This document shows positions 51,316 through 60,343 of a stretch of DNA of 64,000 bases, one piece after another. The notes beneath the pieces were generated by a model, which was given only the letters and a program-made list of their open reading frames with translations, had not been told where the DNA came from and made no database searches. A program made the translations under genes and the position numbers. How positions within the stretch are numbered: the stretch's first letter is position 1; each line of letters begins with the position of its first letter. The DNA comes from an uncultured Acidimicrobiaceae bacterium. GTDB taxonomy: Bacteria > Actinomycetota > Acidimicrobiia > Acidimicrobiales > SZUA-35. Location of the stretch: assembly GCA_947259095.1 (NCBI GenBank), contig CAMYLA010000027.1, positions 1 through 64,000 of the forward strand. Direction: 5' to 3'.

Positions 51316-52178
51316 GGGTCCAATGTAGTTTGGGCGACCTCGGTTCGTGGGTCACCGAGGAGATCGGCGGCCTCTTTCAGCACGGCATCGCTGAGCGCCG
51401 GCCAGGCATCGGCGGCCCAGGGGCCGAACGCCCGGTCGGTCAGGGCGGTACAGAACACCCCAGCCACCGGATCGAACCAGAAAAAGGTGCCGGTCCGGCC
51501 GAAATGGCCGAAGGTCTCCGGCGAATTGAGGGATCCGGTCCAGTGGGGCTGCTTGGCGCCCTTGATCTCGAAACCGAGCCCCCAGGTGTTGGGTGTCTGG
51601 CGTCCGAAGCCGGGAAGGACCCCGGTGAGCTGGGGAAACACCGGGTTCAGGGCTGCGGTGAGGGTGTCGGGGGAGAGCAACGTCGGGTTGGCCAGCTCTG
51701 CGCCAAGCCGCAGCAGATCGGCAACGGTACTGGTTGCGCCGTGGGCCGGTGAGCCGTCGAGCCCGGTGTCGGCCATGCCGAGCGGGTCCAGGATCGCCTC
51801 CCGCAGGTAGGTGGCCATGTCGATGTCGGTCGCCTGCTCCAGCGCTCGGCCCAGCAGCTCGAAGCCGTGGTTCGAGTAGATCCTGCGGGTGGCCAAGCGG
51901 CTCAGGGTTGCGTTCTCGGTGTTCTCCGGGGCCAGGCCGGAGCTGTGCGACAGCAGATGGGCCACGGTTGAATCGGGCGGTCCCACCGGCTGCTCGAGGG
52001 CCAGCGAACCCTCTTCGATCGCCACCAGGACCGCCAGCGCAACCAGCGGTTTCGTGACCGAGGCCAGAGGGAACACTTGGTCGGTCGGTCCCCTGCTTGT
52101 CGGTGCATCGTCGCCTTGACGCCATCCGGCAGCTACGGTAGCAACCGGCCAGGATTCGATGAGGTCCAGCGCACTCAT
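51312..52178 (-). CDS. Serine hydrolase (class C beta-lactamase/PBP-like)
   Basis: A 288-residue SxxK enzyme: Ser40-Val-Thr-Lys43 nucleophile motif (PLASVTKP), Tyr101-Ser-Asn103 (YSNHG) and a late HFGRTGTF in place of the KTG-type box. No signal peptide is visible. Such proteins act as esterases, D-aminopeptidases or penicillin-binding-like enzymes. Coupling to murA suggests, but does not show, a link to cell-wall metabolism. ATG 52178, with TACCGT 6 nt upstream, is the chosen start; the frame is open to 52286. Confidence 0.87.
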   Translation of the reverse strand: MSALDLIESWPVATVAAGWRQGDDAPTSRGPTDQVFPLASVTKPLVALAVLVAIEEGSLALEQPVGPPDSTVAHLLSHSSGLAPENTENATLSRLATRRIYSNHGFELLGRALEQATDIDMATYLREAILDPLGMADTGLDGSPAHGATSTVADLLRLGAELANPTLLSPDTLTAALNPVFPQLTGVLPGFGRQTPNTWGLGFEIKGAKQPHWTGSLNSPETFGHFGRTGTFFWFDPVAGVFCTALTDRAFGPWAADAWPALSDAVLKEAADLLGDPRTEVAQTTLDP

Positions 52179-52184
52179 GACGCC

Positions 52185-52190
52185 ACGGTA
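52185..52190 (-). promoter_or_regulatory. Candidate -10 box TACCGT
   Basis: On the minus strand TACCGT lies 6 nt before the serine hydrolase ATG; it would drive the serine hydrolase-murA pair. Confidence 0.4.
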
Positions 52191-52270
52191 GTCGTAGCCA
52201 GGTTGAAACCATGCTCGTGGGAAGCCCCGCGGCTCGGTACCCTCATAGACAATCTCTCTAGGACAGGTAC

Positions 52271-53623
52271 ATGTCCAACACAACAACGTCCAACAATGTC
52301 CCCGGCATCAAAGATGCTGTCCCCGGCATCAAAGATGCTGTCCCCGGCATCAAAGATGCTGCCACCGGTGTCTCAGATGCTGCCGCCAGCGTCCCGGATC
52401 CCGCATCGGGCACGAACGACACCACGAACATCAAAGAGATCGAAGAGACGGCAGGCCAGACCTTGACTACAACATTCGCTGAGTTGGGCGTCGACCAGGA
52501 GTTGGTCGACGTTCTGACGGGGAAGGGTATCGTCGAGGCCTTCCCCATCCAAGAGCTCACCATCGCAGATGCCCTCAAGGGCAAAGACGTCTGCGGCAAG
52601 GCCCAGACCGGGTCCGGCAAGACGTTGGCCTTCGGGCTGCCCACGGTGCAACGGATCCATGCTTCGGCCAGGGGCCACGTCGACGGCCTCATCCTGGTGC
52701 CCACCCGCGAGTTGGCAACCCAGGTGTTCGAGGAGTTGCAGCCGCTGGCCGAGGCCAAGGGGCTGCGAGCCCTCGCCGTTTACGGCGGCGCCGACATCGA
52801 GAAACAGATCAGCAGCCTCAAGCGGGGCATCGAGCTGATCGTCGCCACGCCCGGTCGGATGATCGACCTGCTGGATCGTGGGGCGGTGTCGGTGGCGTCG
52901 GTCGGTCACGTGGTGATCGACGAGGCGGACCGGATGGCCGATATGGGTTTCCTGCCGCAGGTCGAATGGATCCTTCGCCGTATCGAGGGCGAGCACCAGA
53001 CCCTTCTGTTCTCCGCCACCCTCGACGGTGCGGTCGACTCGCTGGTCACCCGCTACCAGAATCAGCCGGTGCGCCACGAAGTCGAGGCCAAGGAGGTCAC
53101 CGTCGAGCAGATGGCCCACCGCTTCATCACGGTCCACGAGATGGATCGTAAGAAGGTGGTTGCGGCGATCGTGGCCGGCGCGGGCAGGACGATGGTGTTC
53201 TGCAACACCAAGCGGGCCTGCGACCGGTTGGCCGGCGATCTGGAGAAGCTGAATGTGGCGGCCCAGCCGATCCACGGTGATCTCCGTCAGCGGCAACGGG
53301 AGAAGGCGTTGAAGCAGTTCACCGATGGTGAGCTCCAAGCGCTGGTGGCCACCGATGTGGCGGCCCGGGGCATCCACGTCGACAACGTCGACGTCGTGAT
53401 CCACTACGACCCACCGGACGACCACAAGACCTACCTCCACCGATCCGGGCGGACCGCCAGAGCCGGTGGTTCGGGGGTTGCGGTCACGCTCGTGCTGTGG
53501 AACCAGGAGCTCGAGGTCAAGCGCATCCAGAAGCGGTTGGCCCTCGACATCCCGATCGTGGAGATGTTCTCAAACGATCCTCGGTTGGCCGACCTCCCAG
53601 GTTGGGATCCGTCGGCCGAGTAG
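52271..53623 (+). CDS. DEAD-box RNA helicase
   Basis: A 450-residue ATP-dependent RNA helicase. Motifs: Q-motif FPIQELTI, Walker A AQTGSGKT, PTRELA, TPGR, DEAD (VIDEADRMADMGF), SAT, VFCNTKRACDRLA, HGDLRQRQRE, DVAARGIHVDNVDVVIHYDPP, and HRSGRTARAG. It lacks the long C-terminal extension of DeaD/CsdA. The N-terminus carries three exact VPGIKDA heptapeptides from a 21-bp tandem repeat before the conserved core. It probably remodels RNA or ribosomal precursors. Confidence 0.95.
   Translation: MSNTTTSNNVPGIKDAVPGIKDAVPGIKDAATGVSDAAASVPDPASGTNDTTNIKEIEETAGQTLTTTFAELGVDQELVDVLTGKGIVEAFPIQELTIADALKGKDVCGKAQTGSGKTLAFGLPTVQRIHASARGHVDGLILVPTRELATQVFEELQPLAEAKGLRALAVYGGADIEKQISSLKRGIELIVATPGRMIDLLDRGAVSVASVGHVVIDEADRMADMGFLPQVEWILRRIEGEHQTLLFSATLDGAVDSLVTRYQNQPVRHEVEAKEVTVEQMAHRFITVHEMDRKKVVAAIVAGAGRTMVFCNTKRACDRLAGDLEKLNVAAQPIHGDLRQRQREKALKQFTDGELQALVATDVAARGIHVDNVDVVIHYDPPDDHKTYLHRSGRTARAGGSGVAVTLVLWNQELEVKRIQKRLALDIPIVEMFSNDPRLADLPGWDPSAE
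52298..52360 (+). repeat. Three perfect 21-bp tandem repeats (VPGIKDA) in the helicase gene
   Basis: Units at 52298-52318, 52319-52339 and 52340-52360, each encoding VPGIKDA. They lie in the poorly conserved N-terminal tail, so copy number can change without shifting the frame. Confidence 0.95.
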
Positions 53624-53656
53624 GCCACGTCCACCTCGAACCCGGGCCCGGCCCAT

Positions 53657-55480
53657 TTGCCGATCACCAGCCACGCCGAGGCTCTGGCCACTCGATCGTG
53701 GGCCCGGCGCCTGGTTGATGCCAACGACCATCTGAGCCCGTTGACGGTCGTGGCCGAGGTCGTCGCCGCGGTCGCCCACACCATCGGCGGTCGGCGTCTC
53801 GCCTCCCGCTACGGAGTCGGCGATCCGCCGCTCCTGGCCTGGCCTGTCGAAGGCCCGCCGGGAGGTTTCGGCAACGTCTGGCTGCCCGGCGTGGTCCACG
53901 AGCAGGCGGTGTCGGCCGAGGACCGCAGCGCCAGGGGGGCCTGGTACACGCCGCAGTCGGTCGTCCGGGGGCTGGTGGGTCTGGCAACCGCCGACGGGGT
54001 GACACCCTCGTTCGCCGCAGACCCGACCTGCGGTGGAGGATCGTTTCTACTGGCCGCGCTCGACCGGATGGTGGAACTCGGCCTGCCACCCCAAGATGCC
54101 GTGGGACGGGTGGCTGGACTGGACATCGATGGGGGAGCGGCCCGGGTCAGCCGATGGTCGGTCGTGCTGTGGGCCGAGGCCAACGGCGTGGCCATGACCG
54201 AGGCAGATGTCGACGTGACCGTGGGTGACGCGCTGACCGGCTACCCGGCCCATTGGCCGACCCCGGTGCTGCTGATCGGCAACCCACCGTTCGCAACCCC
54301 GCTGCGGACCGGTGCGATACCCGACGGCATCGAAACCTTCCGCCAGGGCCGGGAACCGTTGCTTGGTCCCTATGCCGATCTGGCGGCCATGCACCTCCTG
54401 GGAGCGGTGGAGAAATCGGGGCCCGGATCGACGGTTGCCCTGGTCCAACCCCAATCCGTGCTGTCCGGTCGCGACACGGCGGGGCTGCGGGCACACTGCG
54501 ACGAGGTGGCCCCGATTCACGGGTTGTGGGCCGCTCGGGAGGCCGTGTTCGACGCCGGCGTCCGAGCCTGTGCGGTGGTGCTCCGGCCCGGCGGGCCGCC
54601 GGCGGACTCCGTCGATTTGGCCTCGGGGCCGGAGGTCACCCGGGCCGGGGCCGAACCGTATCGATCAGGTTCGTGGGCCGGTTTCGCAGCCCGGGCCTTG
54701 GGCGCACCGCCGCTGCCGGGCGGGCTCAATGCGATCGATCGCCGTTCGGACCGCACCACACGAATCGGTGCGTTGGCGACCGCAACCGCCGGCTTCCGCG
54801 ACGAGTACTACGGGTTGGTGGCGGCCTGCGACGAGTGGGAGGGACCGGTCGGGCAGGAGCCGAATCGCCTCATCACCGTGGGTGCGGTCGAACCGCTGGC
54901 GGTGAAGTGGGGGTCGGGGCAGACCACCTTCGGTCGCCGCAAGTGGTCGACCCCGTGGATCCACACCGACGCACTGGAGCCGAAGGTCCGGGCCTGGACC
55001 GACCGCCAACTGCAGCCCAAGGTCGTGCTGGCAACCCAGTCCCGGATCCTCGAACCGGTGGTCGACCTGGCGGGAAACATGATCCCCGCCACGCCGCTGA
55101 TCGCAGTTCACGCCGACGCCGAAGATCTGGCGTCGATCGCCGCAGTACTGCTGGCCCCACCGGTGGTTGCGTGGGCCTGGCAAAAGTGGTTCGGGGCCGC
55201 GCTGGCCGTCGATGCGCTCAAACTGGCGGCCCGCCAGGTTCTGCAACTGCCGTTGCCCGAGGATCGCCGGGCCTGGGATCGAGCGTCGGCGCTGGTCGCC
55301 GACCACGAGGGGAGCGTCGGTACCGATCCGATCGAAGCCGGCTGGGCGTTGGCCGTCGAGGTGGCGGCGATCATGAATCGGGCCTACGGGGCGGACGACG
55401 CAGTATGGCAATGGTGGCTGGAGCGGGCAGGACGATCGGGTCGACGAGGCCCGTACCGGCTGCGTCAAAGAGAATCGTAG
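53657..55480 (+). CDS. Solitary N6-adenine DNA methyltransferase-like protein
   Basis: A 607-residue protein. Residues 93-100 (RGAWYTPQ) match the TP-x entry of N6 methylases, motif I is ADPTCGGGSF (121-130), and the catalytic motif IV is GNPPF (208-212). The C-terminal half resembles a TaqI-type target-recognition region. No endonuclease, helicase or specificity gene is adjacent (helicase upstream, metX downstream), so it is either an orphan regulatory methylase or part of a phage-defence system whose partner lies elsewhere. The first start is TTG 53657; the true start is uncertain. Confidence 0.82.
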   Translation: MPITSHAEALATRSWARRLVDANDHLSPLTVVAEVVAAVAHTIGGRRLASRYGVGDPPLLAWPVEGPPGGFGNVWLPGVVHEQAVSAEDRSARGAWYTPQSVVRGLVGLATADGVTPSFAADPTCGGGSFLLAALDRMVELGLPPQDAVGRVAGLDIDGGAARVSRWSVVLWAEANGVAMTEADVDVTVGDALTGYPAHWPTPVLLIGNPPFATPLRTGAIPDGIETFRQGREPLLGPYADLAAMHLLGAVEKSGPGSTVALVQPQSVLSGRDTAGLRAHCDEVAPIHGLWAAREAVFDAGVRACAVVLRPGGPPADSVDLASGPEVTRAGAEPYRSGSWAGFAARALGAPPLPGGLNAIDRRSDRTTRIGALATATAGFRDEYYGLVAACDEWEGPVGQEPNRLITVGAVEPLAVKWGSGQTTFGRRKWSTPWIHTDALEPKVRAWTDRQLQPKVVLATQSRILEPVVDLAGNMIPATPLIAVHADAEDLASIAAVLLAPPVVAWAWQKWFGAALAVDALKLAARQVLQLPLPEDRRAWDRASALVADHEGSVGTDPIEAGWALAVEVAAIMNRAYGADDAVWQWWLERAGRSGRRGPYRLRQRES

Positions 55481-55502
55481 CGTGGCCGCCGAGCACGGTG
55501 TG

Positions 55503-55508
55503 TAGGCT
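55503..55508 (+). promoter_or_regulatory. Candidate -10 box TAGGCT
   Basis: TAGGCT lies 6 nt before the metX GTG at 55515; no ribosome site is present. Confidence 0.45.
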
Positions 55509-55514
55509 CTGAGC

Positions 55515-56708
55515 GTGTTCCCCTTACGTCGAGAGCAGCCGGAAATCGAGCTGGACATACCGGCGTCTGGTGGCTGGCGGCCAGGTGATCCTCCGGCGTG
55601 GCGCAAGTTCATGACGGTGTGCGACGCTCGCTGTTTCGCCCTCGAAGGCGGGGGCGTGCTCGAGGAGATCACCCTGGCCTACGAAACCTGGGGCACCCTC
55701 GACGCCAGTGCATCCAATGCCATCCTGGTCTGTCACGCCCTCACCGGCGACGCCCACGCCGCCGGCCCGTCCGGAGCCGGCCAGCGAACCGACGGCTGGT
55801 GGAACGACATGATCGGTCCCGGCCTGGCGCTCGACACCGACCGCTACTTCATCGTCTGCGTGAATGCGCTCGGCGGCTGCCAGGGCACCACCGGACCGAT
55901 GTCGATCCACCCCGCCGACGGGCGACCGTACGGGGCCCGGTTCCCGGTGGTCTCCACCCGGGACATCGTGCGAACCCAGGCGTTGCTGGCCGACGGTCTG
56001 GGTATCGATCGCTGGCTGTCCGTGGTCGGCGGTTCGATGGGTGGCATGCAGGTCCTCGAGTGGGCGGTCATGTATCCGGATCGTCTGGTGTCGCTGGCCA
56101 GCATCGCATCCTCGGCATCGTCCAGCCCGCTGCAGATCGGGTGGAGTGAGGTCGGGCGGCTGGCCATCATCCAGGATCCGAAGTGGAACGGCGGCGACTA
56201 CTACGACGCCGCCCCTGGTGAGGGCCCCCATCAGGGGCTCATGCTGGCCAGACGAATCGCTCAGATCCACTACCGCAGCGACAAGTCGCTGGCCGACCGT
56301 TTCGGTCGCAGCACGGTGGACCGGCTCGACACCTTCGGCCTGTGGGACCGATTCCAGGTTGAGAGCTACCTGGACTACCACGGGCAGAAGTTGGCTCGCC
56401 GGTTCGACGCCAACAGCTATCTGGTGCTGAACAAGGTCATGGATCTCCACGATGTCGGCCGGGGTCGAGATGGCAGCGCGGCCGCCCTGGCCAGGGTCAA
56501 GGTTCCGTCGCTGGTCGTCTCGATCGACTCCGACACGCTCTACACCCCGCGTCAGCAGCGAGAACTGGTCGATGATCTCCGAGTGGGTGGAGCCGATGTT
56601 CGCTACGAGACCATCCACTCCGATCATGGCCATGATGGTTTTCTGATCGAATTCGAGCAGCTGAATCCGGTGCTCGATCGGTTCCTGTCGGAGCAGGCGA
56701 AGTCGTAG
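55515..56708 (+). CDS. metX: Homoserine O-acetyltransferase
   Basis: A 397-residue alpha/beta-hydrolase-type acyltransferase that activates homoserine for methionine synthesis. The nucleophile elbow is VVGGSMGGMQVLEW (Ser174), with CHALTGDAHAAG and NALGGCQGTTGPMS earlier. The triad partners are SIDSDTLY (Asp) and DHGHDGFL (His). The N-terminus includes the family's typical substrate-binding segment. Length is normal. Acetyl rather than succinyl donor is inferred from the family. Confidence 0.93.
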   Translation: MFPLRREQPEIELDIPASGGWRPGDPPAWRKFMTVCDARCFALEGGGVLEEITLAYETWGTLDASASNAILVCHALTGDAHAAGPSGAGQRTDGWWNDMIGPGLALDTDRYFIVCVNALGGCQGTTGPMSIHPADGRPYGARFPVVSTRDIVRTQALLADGLGIDRWLSVVGGSMGGMQVLEWAVMYPDRLVSLASIASSASSSPLQIGWSEVGRLAIIQDPKWNGGDYYDAAPGEGPHQGLMLARRIAQIHYRSDKSLADRFGRSTVDRLDTFGLWDRFQVESYLDYHGQKLARRFDANSYLVLNKVMDLHDVGRGRDGSAAALARVKVPSLVVSIDSDTLYTPRQQRELVDDLRVGGADVRYETIHSDHGHDGFLIEFEQLNPVLDRFLSEQAKS

Positions 56709-56715
56709 CGAACGA

Positions 56716-56771
56716 ACCGGGCATGGCAGGTGGCATCGAGCTCACTCGGCGCTGTCGTCGCCCGGTTTTTT
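56716..56771 (+). terminator. Possible terminator after metX
   Basis: ACCGGGC (56716-56722) and GCCCGGT (56760-56766) are perfectly complementary with a 37-nt loop, and a run of T residues (56766-56771) follows. The large loop lowers confidence. Confidence 0.4.
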
Positions 56772-56787
56772 CGGGAAGGGGTTGGTG

Positions 56788-57570
56788 ATGCCCGAAGGCG
56801 TCGAGATCGAGATGTACCGGCTGCACGCCGAACAGGTCATCGGGGAGACCGTGGCGTCGGTTCACGGGCCGGACCGGTGGTTCCTCAAGAACGGAACCAC
56901 CGAGGTCGAGTTGGTGGCTGCGGCCGTCGGTACCACGGTGACCGCAGCCCGTCGCCGGGGCAAACTGCTGCTGCTCGATCTGTCGAGCGGCGACACGCTC
57001 GGTCTGCGGTTCGGGATGACCGGCCGTTTGATTGTCGGCGACGACGCCGCCATCGCCTATCTCGAGTACTCCTCGCAACGAAACGACCCGGCCTGGGACC
57101 GGTACTGGATGGTGTTCGAGTCCGGGGTCGAACTGCGGATTCGGGATCCCCGTCGGCTGGGGGGAGTCGAACTCAACCCTGACGAGGAGCGACTGGGGAT
57201 CGACGCGTTCCTCATCACCCTCGGCCAGCTCAAGGACCGGGTGCTGGTGGGCAAGATGCCGCTCAAGGCCAGGCTGCTCGATCAGCAACGCATTGCCGGC
57301 GTCGGCAATCTGATCGCAGATGAGACGCTGTGGCGGGCCGGACTGGACCCGGCCCGGGCTGCCGATTCGCTTGATCAGAACGAGGCTCGCCGGCTCCATC
57401 GCCACCTGCGGCGTGTGCTTGGGGACTTCATGACCGACGGCGGTTCTCACACCGGCAGGCTGCAACCGGCGCGGGTCCGGGGTGGCCATTGCCCCCGAGA
57501 CGGCGCCGAACTGCTCCGACGGGAGGTCGGAGGTCGCACCACCTACTCCTGCCCCCGGCACCAGGTATAG
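56788..57570 (+). CDS. Fpg/Nei-family DNA glycosylase
   Basis: A 260-residue base-excision enzyme. The mature N-terminus is Pro2 (MPEGVEIE), the Schiff-base nucleophile, with Glu3; RRRGKLLLL carries the H2TH-region lysine and GVGNLIADETLWRAGLDP the helix-two-turn-helix. At the C-terminus the zinc finger is incomplete: CPRD replaces the first CxxC and CPRH the second. It likely removes oxidised bases. ATG 56788 has AAGGGG 7 nt upstream; TTG and GTG codons just before it are unlikely starts, because Pro2 must follow the initiator. Confidence 0.88.
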   Translation: MPEGVEIEMYRLHAEQVIGETVASVHGPDRWFLKNGTTEVELVAAAVGTTVTAARRRGKLLLLDLSSGDTLGLRFGMTGRLIVGDDAAIAYLEYSSQRNDPAWDRYWMVFESGVELRIRDPRRLGGVELNPDEERLGIDAFLITLGQLKDRVLVGKMPLKARLLDQQRIAGVGNLIADETLWRAGLDPARAADSLDQNEARRLHRHLRRVLGDFMTDGGSHTGRLQPARVRGGHCPRDGAELLRREVGGRTTYSCPRHQV

Positions 57571-57571
57571 T
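57566..57571 (+). promoter_or_regulatory. Candidate -10 box TATAGT
   Basis: TATAGT lies 8 nt before the GTG at 57580 and overlaps the end of the glycosylase gene. Confidence 0.45.
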
Positions 57572-57579
57572 CCGTCGTA

Positions 57580-58305
57580 GTGTTCGTCCTGGTTCTAGCC
57601 GCCGAGGCCGACGAGACACGCCAGGCCATCACGTTCCTGATCGTGTGCCTTGTCGGCATTGCCGTGATGCTGAGTGCGCTGACGGCCTGGTACTGGCACC
57701 ACACCTCGCCCAAGCGGCAGCCCGCGGCTGCGCCCGGTCTGGTCGTCGATCCCCAGGATGATCCGGCCGTTGGTCCGTCCGATCCCCAACCCCCGCCGCC
57801 TCTCGTCGGTGCCGCACCGATCGAGGGCTCGTCAGTACCGGCGGCAGTATCGGCGGCCGGCGGCGAGGCGGCTGAACCCGAGTTGGTCATCGCCTCGGTC
57901 GAGGCCGAGACGGTCGGTCGATCGGCCACCGTCGTCGGTCCGTCCCGAGGGTCGATCGAGGCACCGGAGCGCGCCGCCGCGCTGGCGGCGATGTCGGCCG
58001 GCGGCATCGAGGGGCTGGATCGTCGGGCCGACCGGGCCGGAGCACCGCCGGTCGCGCCATCCTCGGTTGGCAATGGGAGAGCAACGGAAGGCGGTCGGGC
58101 TGCTGGATCGACACACGGTTCCGGCGGACGACGTGGGCAACCGGCTCCGGTCGGTCGTGGCCCCGGCCGGCCACCGGGTGACGGCCCCGCAGATCGTGAC
58201 GAGCCGGTCGAAGCTCGCCGGGCGCAAGACCGCGAAGCCGACGTGCTGAGCGACGAGGACTGGGCAGCGGTGATGAAGTCGGCGTTCGACAAGATGTACC
58301 AGTAG
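57580..58305 (+). CDS. Membrane-anchored low-complexity protein, unknown function
   Basis: A 241-residue protein. A membrane segment lies at about residues 17-42 (ITFLIVCLVGIAVMLSALTAWYW). Next come about 170 residues of Pro/Ala/Gly-rich sequence with charged patches, and a small conserved-looking acidic C-terminus (LSDEDWAAVMKSAFDKMYQ). I do not recognise the family. Confidence 0.6.
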   Translation: MFVLVLAAEADETRQAITFLIVCLVGIAVMLSALTAWYWHHTSPKRQPAAAPGLVVDPQDDPAVGPSDPQPPPPLVGAAPIEGSSVPAAVSAAGGEAAEPELVIASVEAETVGRSATVVGPSRGSIEAPERAAALAAMSAGGIEGLDRRADRAGAPPVAPSSVGNGRATEGGRAAGSTHGSGGRRGQPAPVGRGPGRPPGDGPADRDEPVEARRAQDREADVLSDEDWAAVMKSAFDKMYQ

Positions 58306-58416
58306 CAGGGCGCCGGCTGTGTTCGTCCGGTGGGCCGGCCGGCGTTCGTCGGCCGCCGTTCCCTTGCCCAATCGCAATCCGGTTCGACAATGCGATGCGC
58401 TGTGGTGGGAGGCGGG

Positions 58417-58422
58417 TATAGT
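58417..58422 (+). promoter_or_regulatory. Candidate -10 box of tRNA-Gly
   Basis: TATAGT lies 16 nt before the tRNA 5' end. No convincing -35 is seen. Confidence 0.45.
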
Positions 58423-58438
58423 TGGTCCCGCACATCTT

Positions 58439-58514
58439 GCGGACGTAGCTCAGCTGGTAGAGCATCACCTTGCCAAGGTGAGGGTCGCGGGTTCAAATCT
58501 CGTCGTCCGCTCCA
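58439..58514 (+). tRNA. tRNA-Gly (anticodon GCC), with encoded CCA
   Basis: The acceptor stem GCGGACG pairs with CGTCCGC. The anticodon arm TCACC-TTGCCAA-GGTGA shows GCC. The T arm carries GGTTCAAAT. The discriminator T is at 58511, and CCA (58512-58514) is encoded. A tyrosine integrase gene follows directly, so its 3' half is a probable attachment site. Confidence 0.95.
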
Positions 58515-58525
58515 TAGAGTCCCTG

Positions 58526-58559
58526 GTCAGCGGCCCATTCGGGCCGCTGACGGCGTTTT
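58526..58559 (+). terminator. Intrinsic terminator after tRNA-Gly
   Basis: A perfect 11-bp stem, GTCAGCGGCCC / GGGCCGCTGAC, with loop ATTC, followed by GGCGTTTT. Confidence 0.85.
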
Positions 58560-58622
58560 GGGTTGCTCATCATGCCCATGGTTTGTCCATCAACTCAGCG
58601 GCGGGTCTGCCGATGGTGGGGT

Positions 58623-59753
58623 ATGTCGGGTTCGATGCGTCAACGTTCAGCCGGTTCGTGGGGGCTCAGAGTGTATGTGGGCCTCGATACCGACACCGGC
58701 CGGCGTCGGTATCGGTCGAAGACGGTTCGGGGGAACCGAGCGGAGGCGGAGCGGGAGTTGGTGGCCTTTGTCGAGCGGGTTGGTCGCGATCGTTCGGTTG
58801 GTGGTCGGGCGACGGTGGGGGAGTTGTTGGAGCGGTGGTTCGCGCTGGCGTCGTTGTCGTGGGCTCCGACCACGATCCGTCAGACCCGTTCGGTCGTGGA
58901 CCGTCACCTCTGTCCTCATATCGGTGGGGTTCTGGTGGGGGAGTTGGCCACCGCCGACATCGACGCGCTCTACGCCAAACTGCTTACTGGGTCCGGTGAC
59001 GCCAAGGCGTTGAGTGGGGGCACGGTCCAGCGGGTGCACGTTGTGCTTCGTTCGGCGTTGGCCCAAGCGGTCCGCTGGGAGTGGATTTGGGACAACCCCG
59101 CCGCGCATGCAGCCCGGATCGTCGCCCCCAGTCGGGAACCGGACCCGCCGTCGGTTGACGAGCTGGCGGTGCTGCTGGATCATCTGGAGTGCCGGGACCC
59201 GGCCCTGCACGCGTTCGTGATGGTGGCGGCCACGACCGGGGCCCGCCGGGCTCAGGTCCTCGGGCTGCGGTGGCGCAACATCAACTTCGACGCCGCGACG
59301 GTGTCGTTCACCGGCGGGTGGGTTGATGGCCCGAACGGGCCGGTGTTGACCGAGACCAAGACGAAACGCCACCATCTCGTCGAACTCGACACCGACACGG
59401 TCGCGGTCCTAGCCGCCCACCGGAGCGGCAACGAGAACCCGGGTCGGGACCGGTTCGTCTTCAGCTCAACGGCAGACGGTGCAACGGCGTGGAAGCCGAA
59501 CTGGGTGACCAAAGCGTTCCGCCGTGCGCTGCGGGACGCTGGGCTGCGGCCATTCCGACTGCACGACCTACGGCATTTCATGGCGACCGCGATGCTCGAG
59601 CGCGGCGTGCCAGTGGCCACTGTCTCTGGCCGCCTCGACCACCGGCGCACCTCGACGACGCTCAACTACTACGCCCATGCCACCCCGAGGGGTGACCGGG
59701 CCGCAGCCGAAACCCTCCGCCAAGTCCTCGACCAAGCTCGCCAGGAACCTTGA
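58623..59753 (+). CDS. Tyrosine recombinase / integrase
   Basis: About 376 residues. The N-terminus (GSWGLRVYVGLDTDTGRRRYRSKTV) is the AP2-like arm-binding region of phage and ICE integrases, then a SAM-like core-binding region. The catalytic set is visible: Arg in ATTGARRAQVLGLRW, Lys region in TETKTKRHHLVEL, HDLRH, and the tyrosine in LDHRRTSTTLNYYAH. The start at 58623 (or 58635) fits the family better than the longer frame from 58563. Lying 112 bp after tRNA-Gly, it probably belongs to an element inserted into that tRNA. Confidence 0.9.
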   Translation: MSGSMRQRSAGSWGLRVYVGLDTDTGRRRYRSKTVRGNRAEAERELVAFVERVGRDRSVGGRATVGELLERWFALASLSWAPTTIRQTRSVVDRHLCPHIGGVLVGELATADIDALYAKLLTGSGDAKALSGGTVQRVHVVLRSALAQAVRWEWIWDNPAAHAARIVAPSREPDPPSVDELAVLLDHLECRDPALHAFVMVAATTGARRAQVLGLRWRNINFDAATVSFTGGWVDGPNGPVLTETKTKRHHLVELDTDTVAVLAAHRSGNENPGRDRFVFSSTADGATAWKPNWVTKAFRRALRDAGLRPFRLHDLRHFMATAMLERGVPVATVSGRLDHRRTSTTLNYYAHATPRGDRAAAETLRQVLDQARQEP

Positions 59754-60343
59754 CTGACTCGACTGTTCCCCCGATCACCTGGGCTGCCGCAGGTCATGGT
59801 CGTTTTCGCGCGCGTTCCCGCAACCGGCCCACTCGCTCCACCATGACGGCGACCGACTTTCCAATCGGTGATCGGTGGAGGGATCGGGGCCTGCGATAGA
59901 CACGAACCGGCCAGTCACCGGGGATCCCGTGGAGCTCGGTCCGAGTAGGTGCGTCGCGACGTTGTCGGGCCAGCGGGTTCGACGCGGCCACTGGCGGCCT
60001 CCAGCCGTTCTCTCATTTCCGGGCCCAGCCGCGCCAGATGTCTGCGAGTCGCGTTCGTAGTCCGAAACCGTGCCGCATTCTGGTCGCTCAGGATCGAGTC
60101 CGCCAGGGCCTCAGGATCGATGGTGGTAGCGGTTCGGTCGTCCATTTCAACCAACGCTCATCGCTCGCTGAGCGGTCTCGTTTCCGAGCACACGGAGCAC
60201 GGCAGTTCGCCGGTCCTGTTGTGCTCCGTGAGTGCCTCGAATTGTGAGTGCTTGCTCTTGCAGTCGGGCAAGATGGGCCGTGTGATCGCCAGCAGGCTCG
60301 ACGTTGTCGGGAGTCCTGAGCCTGGGCTCGTTTCGGGATTGTT
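59754..60343. other. 590-bp region without a confident gene
   Basis: The best open frame is on the minus strand, 59915-60145 (ATG 60145), about 76 residues with no recognised motif and no good ribosome site. It could be a remnant of the inserted element. Other frames here are short and overlap each other. No attachment-site copy of the tRNA end was found. Confidence 0.4.
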
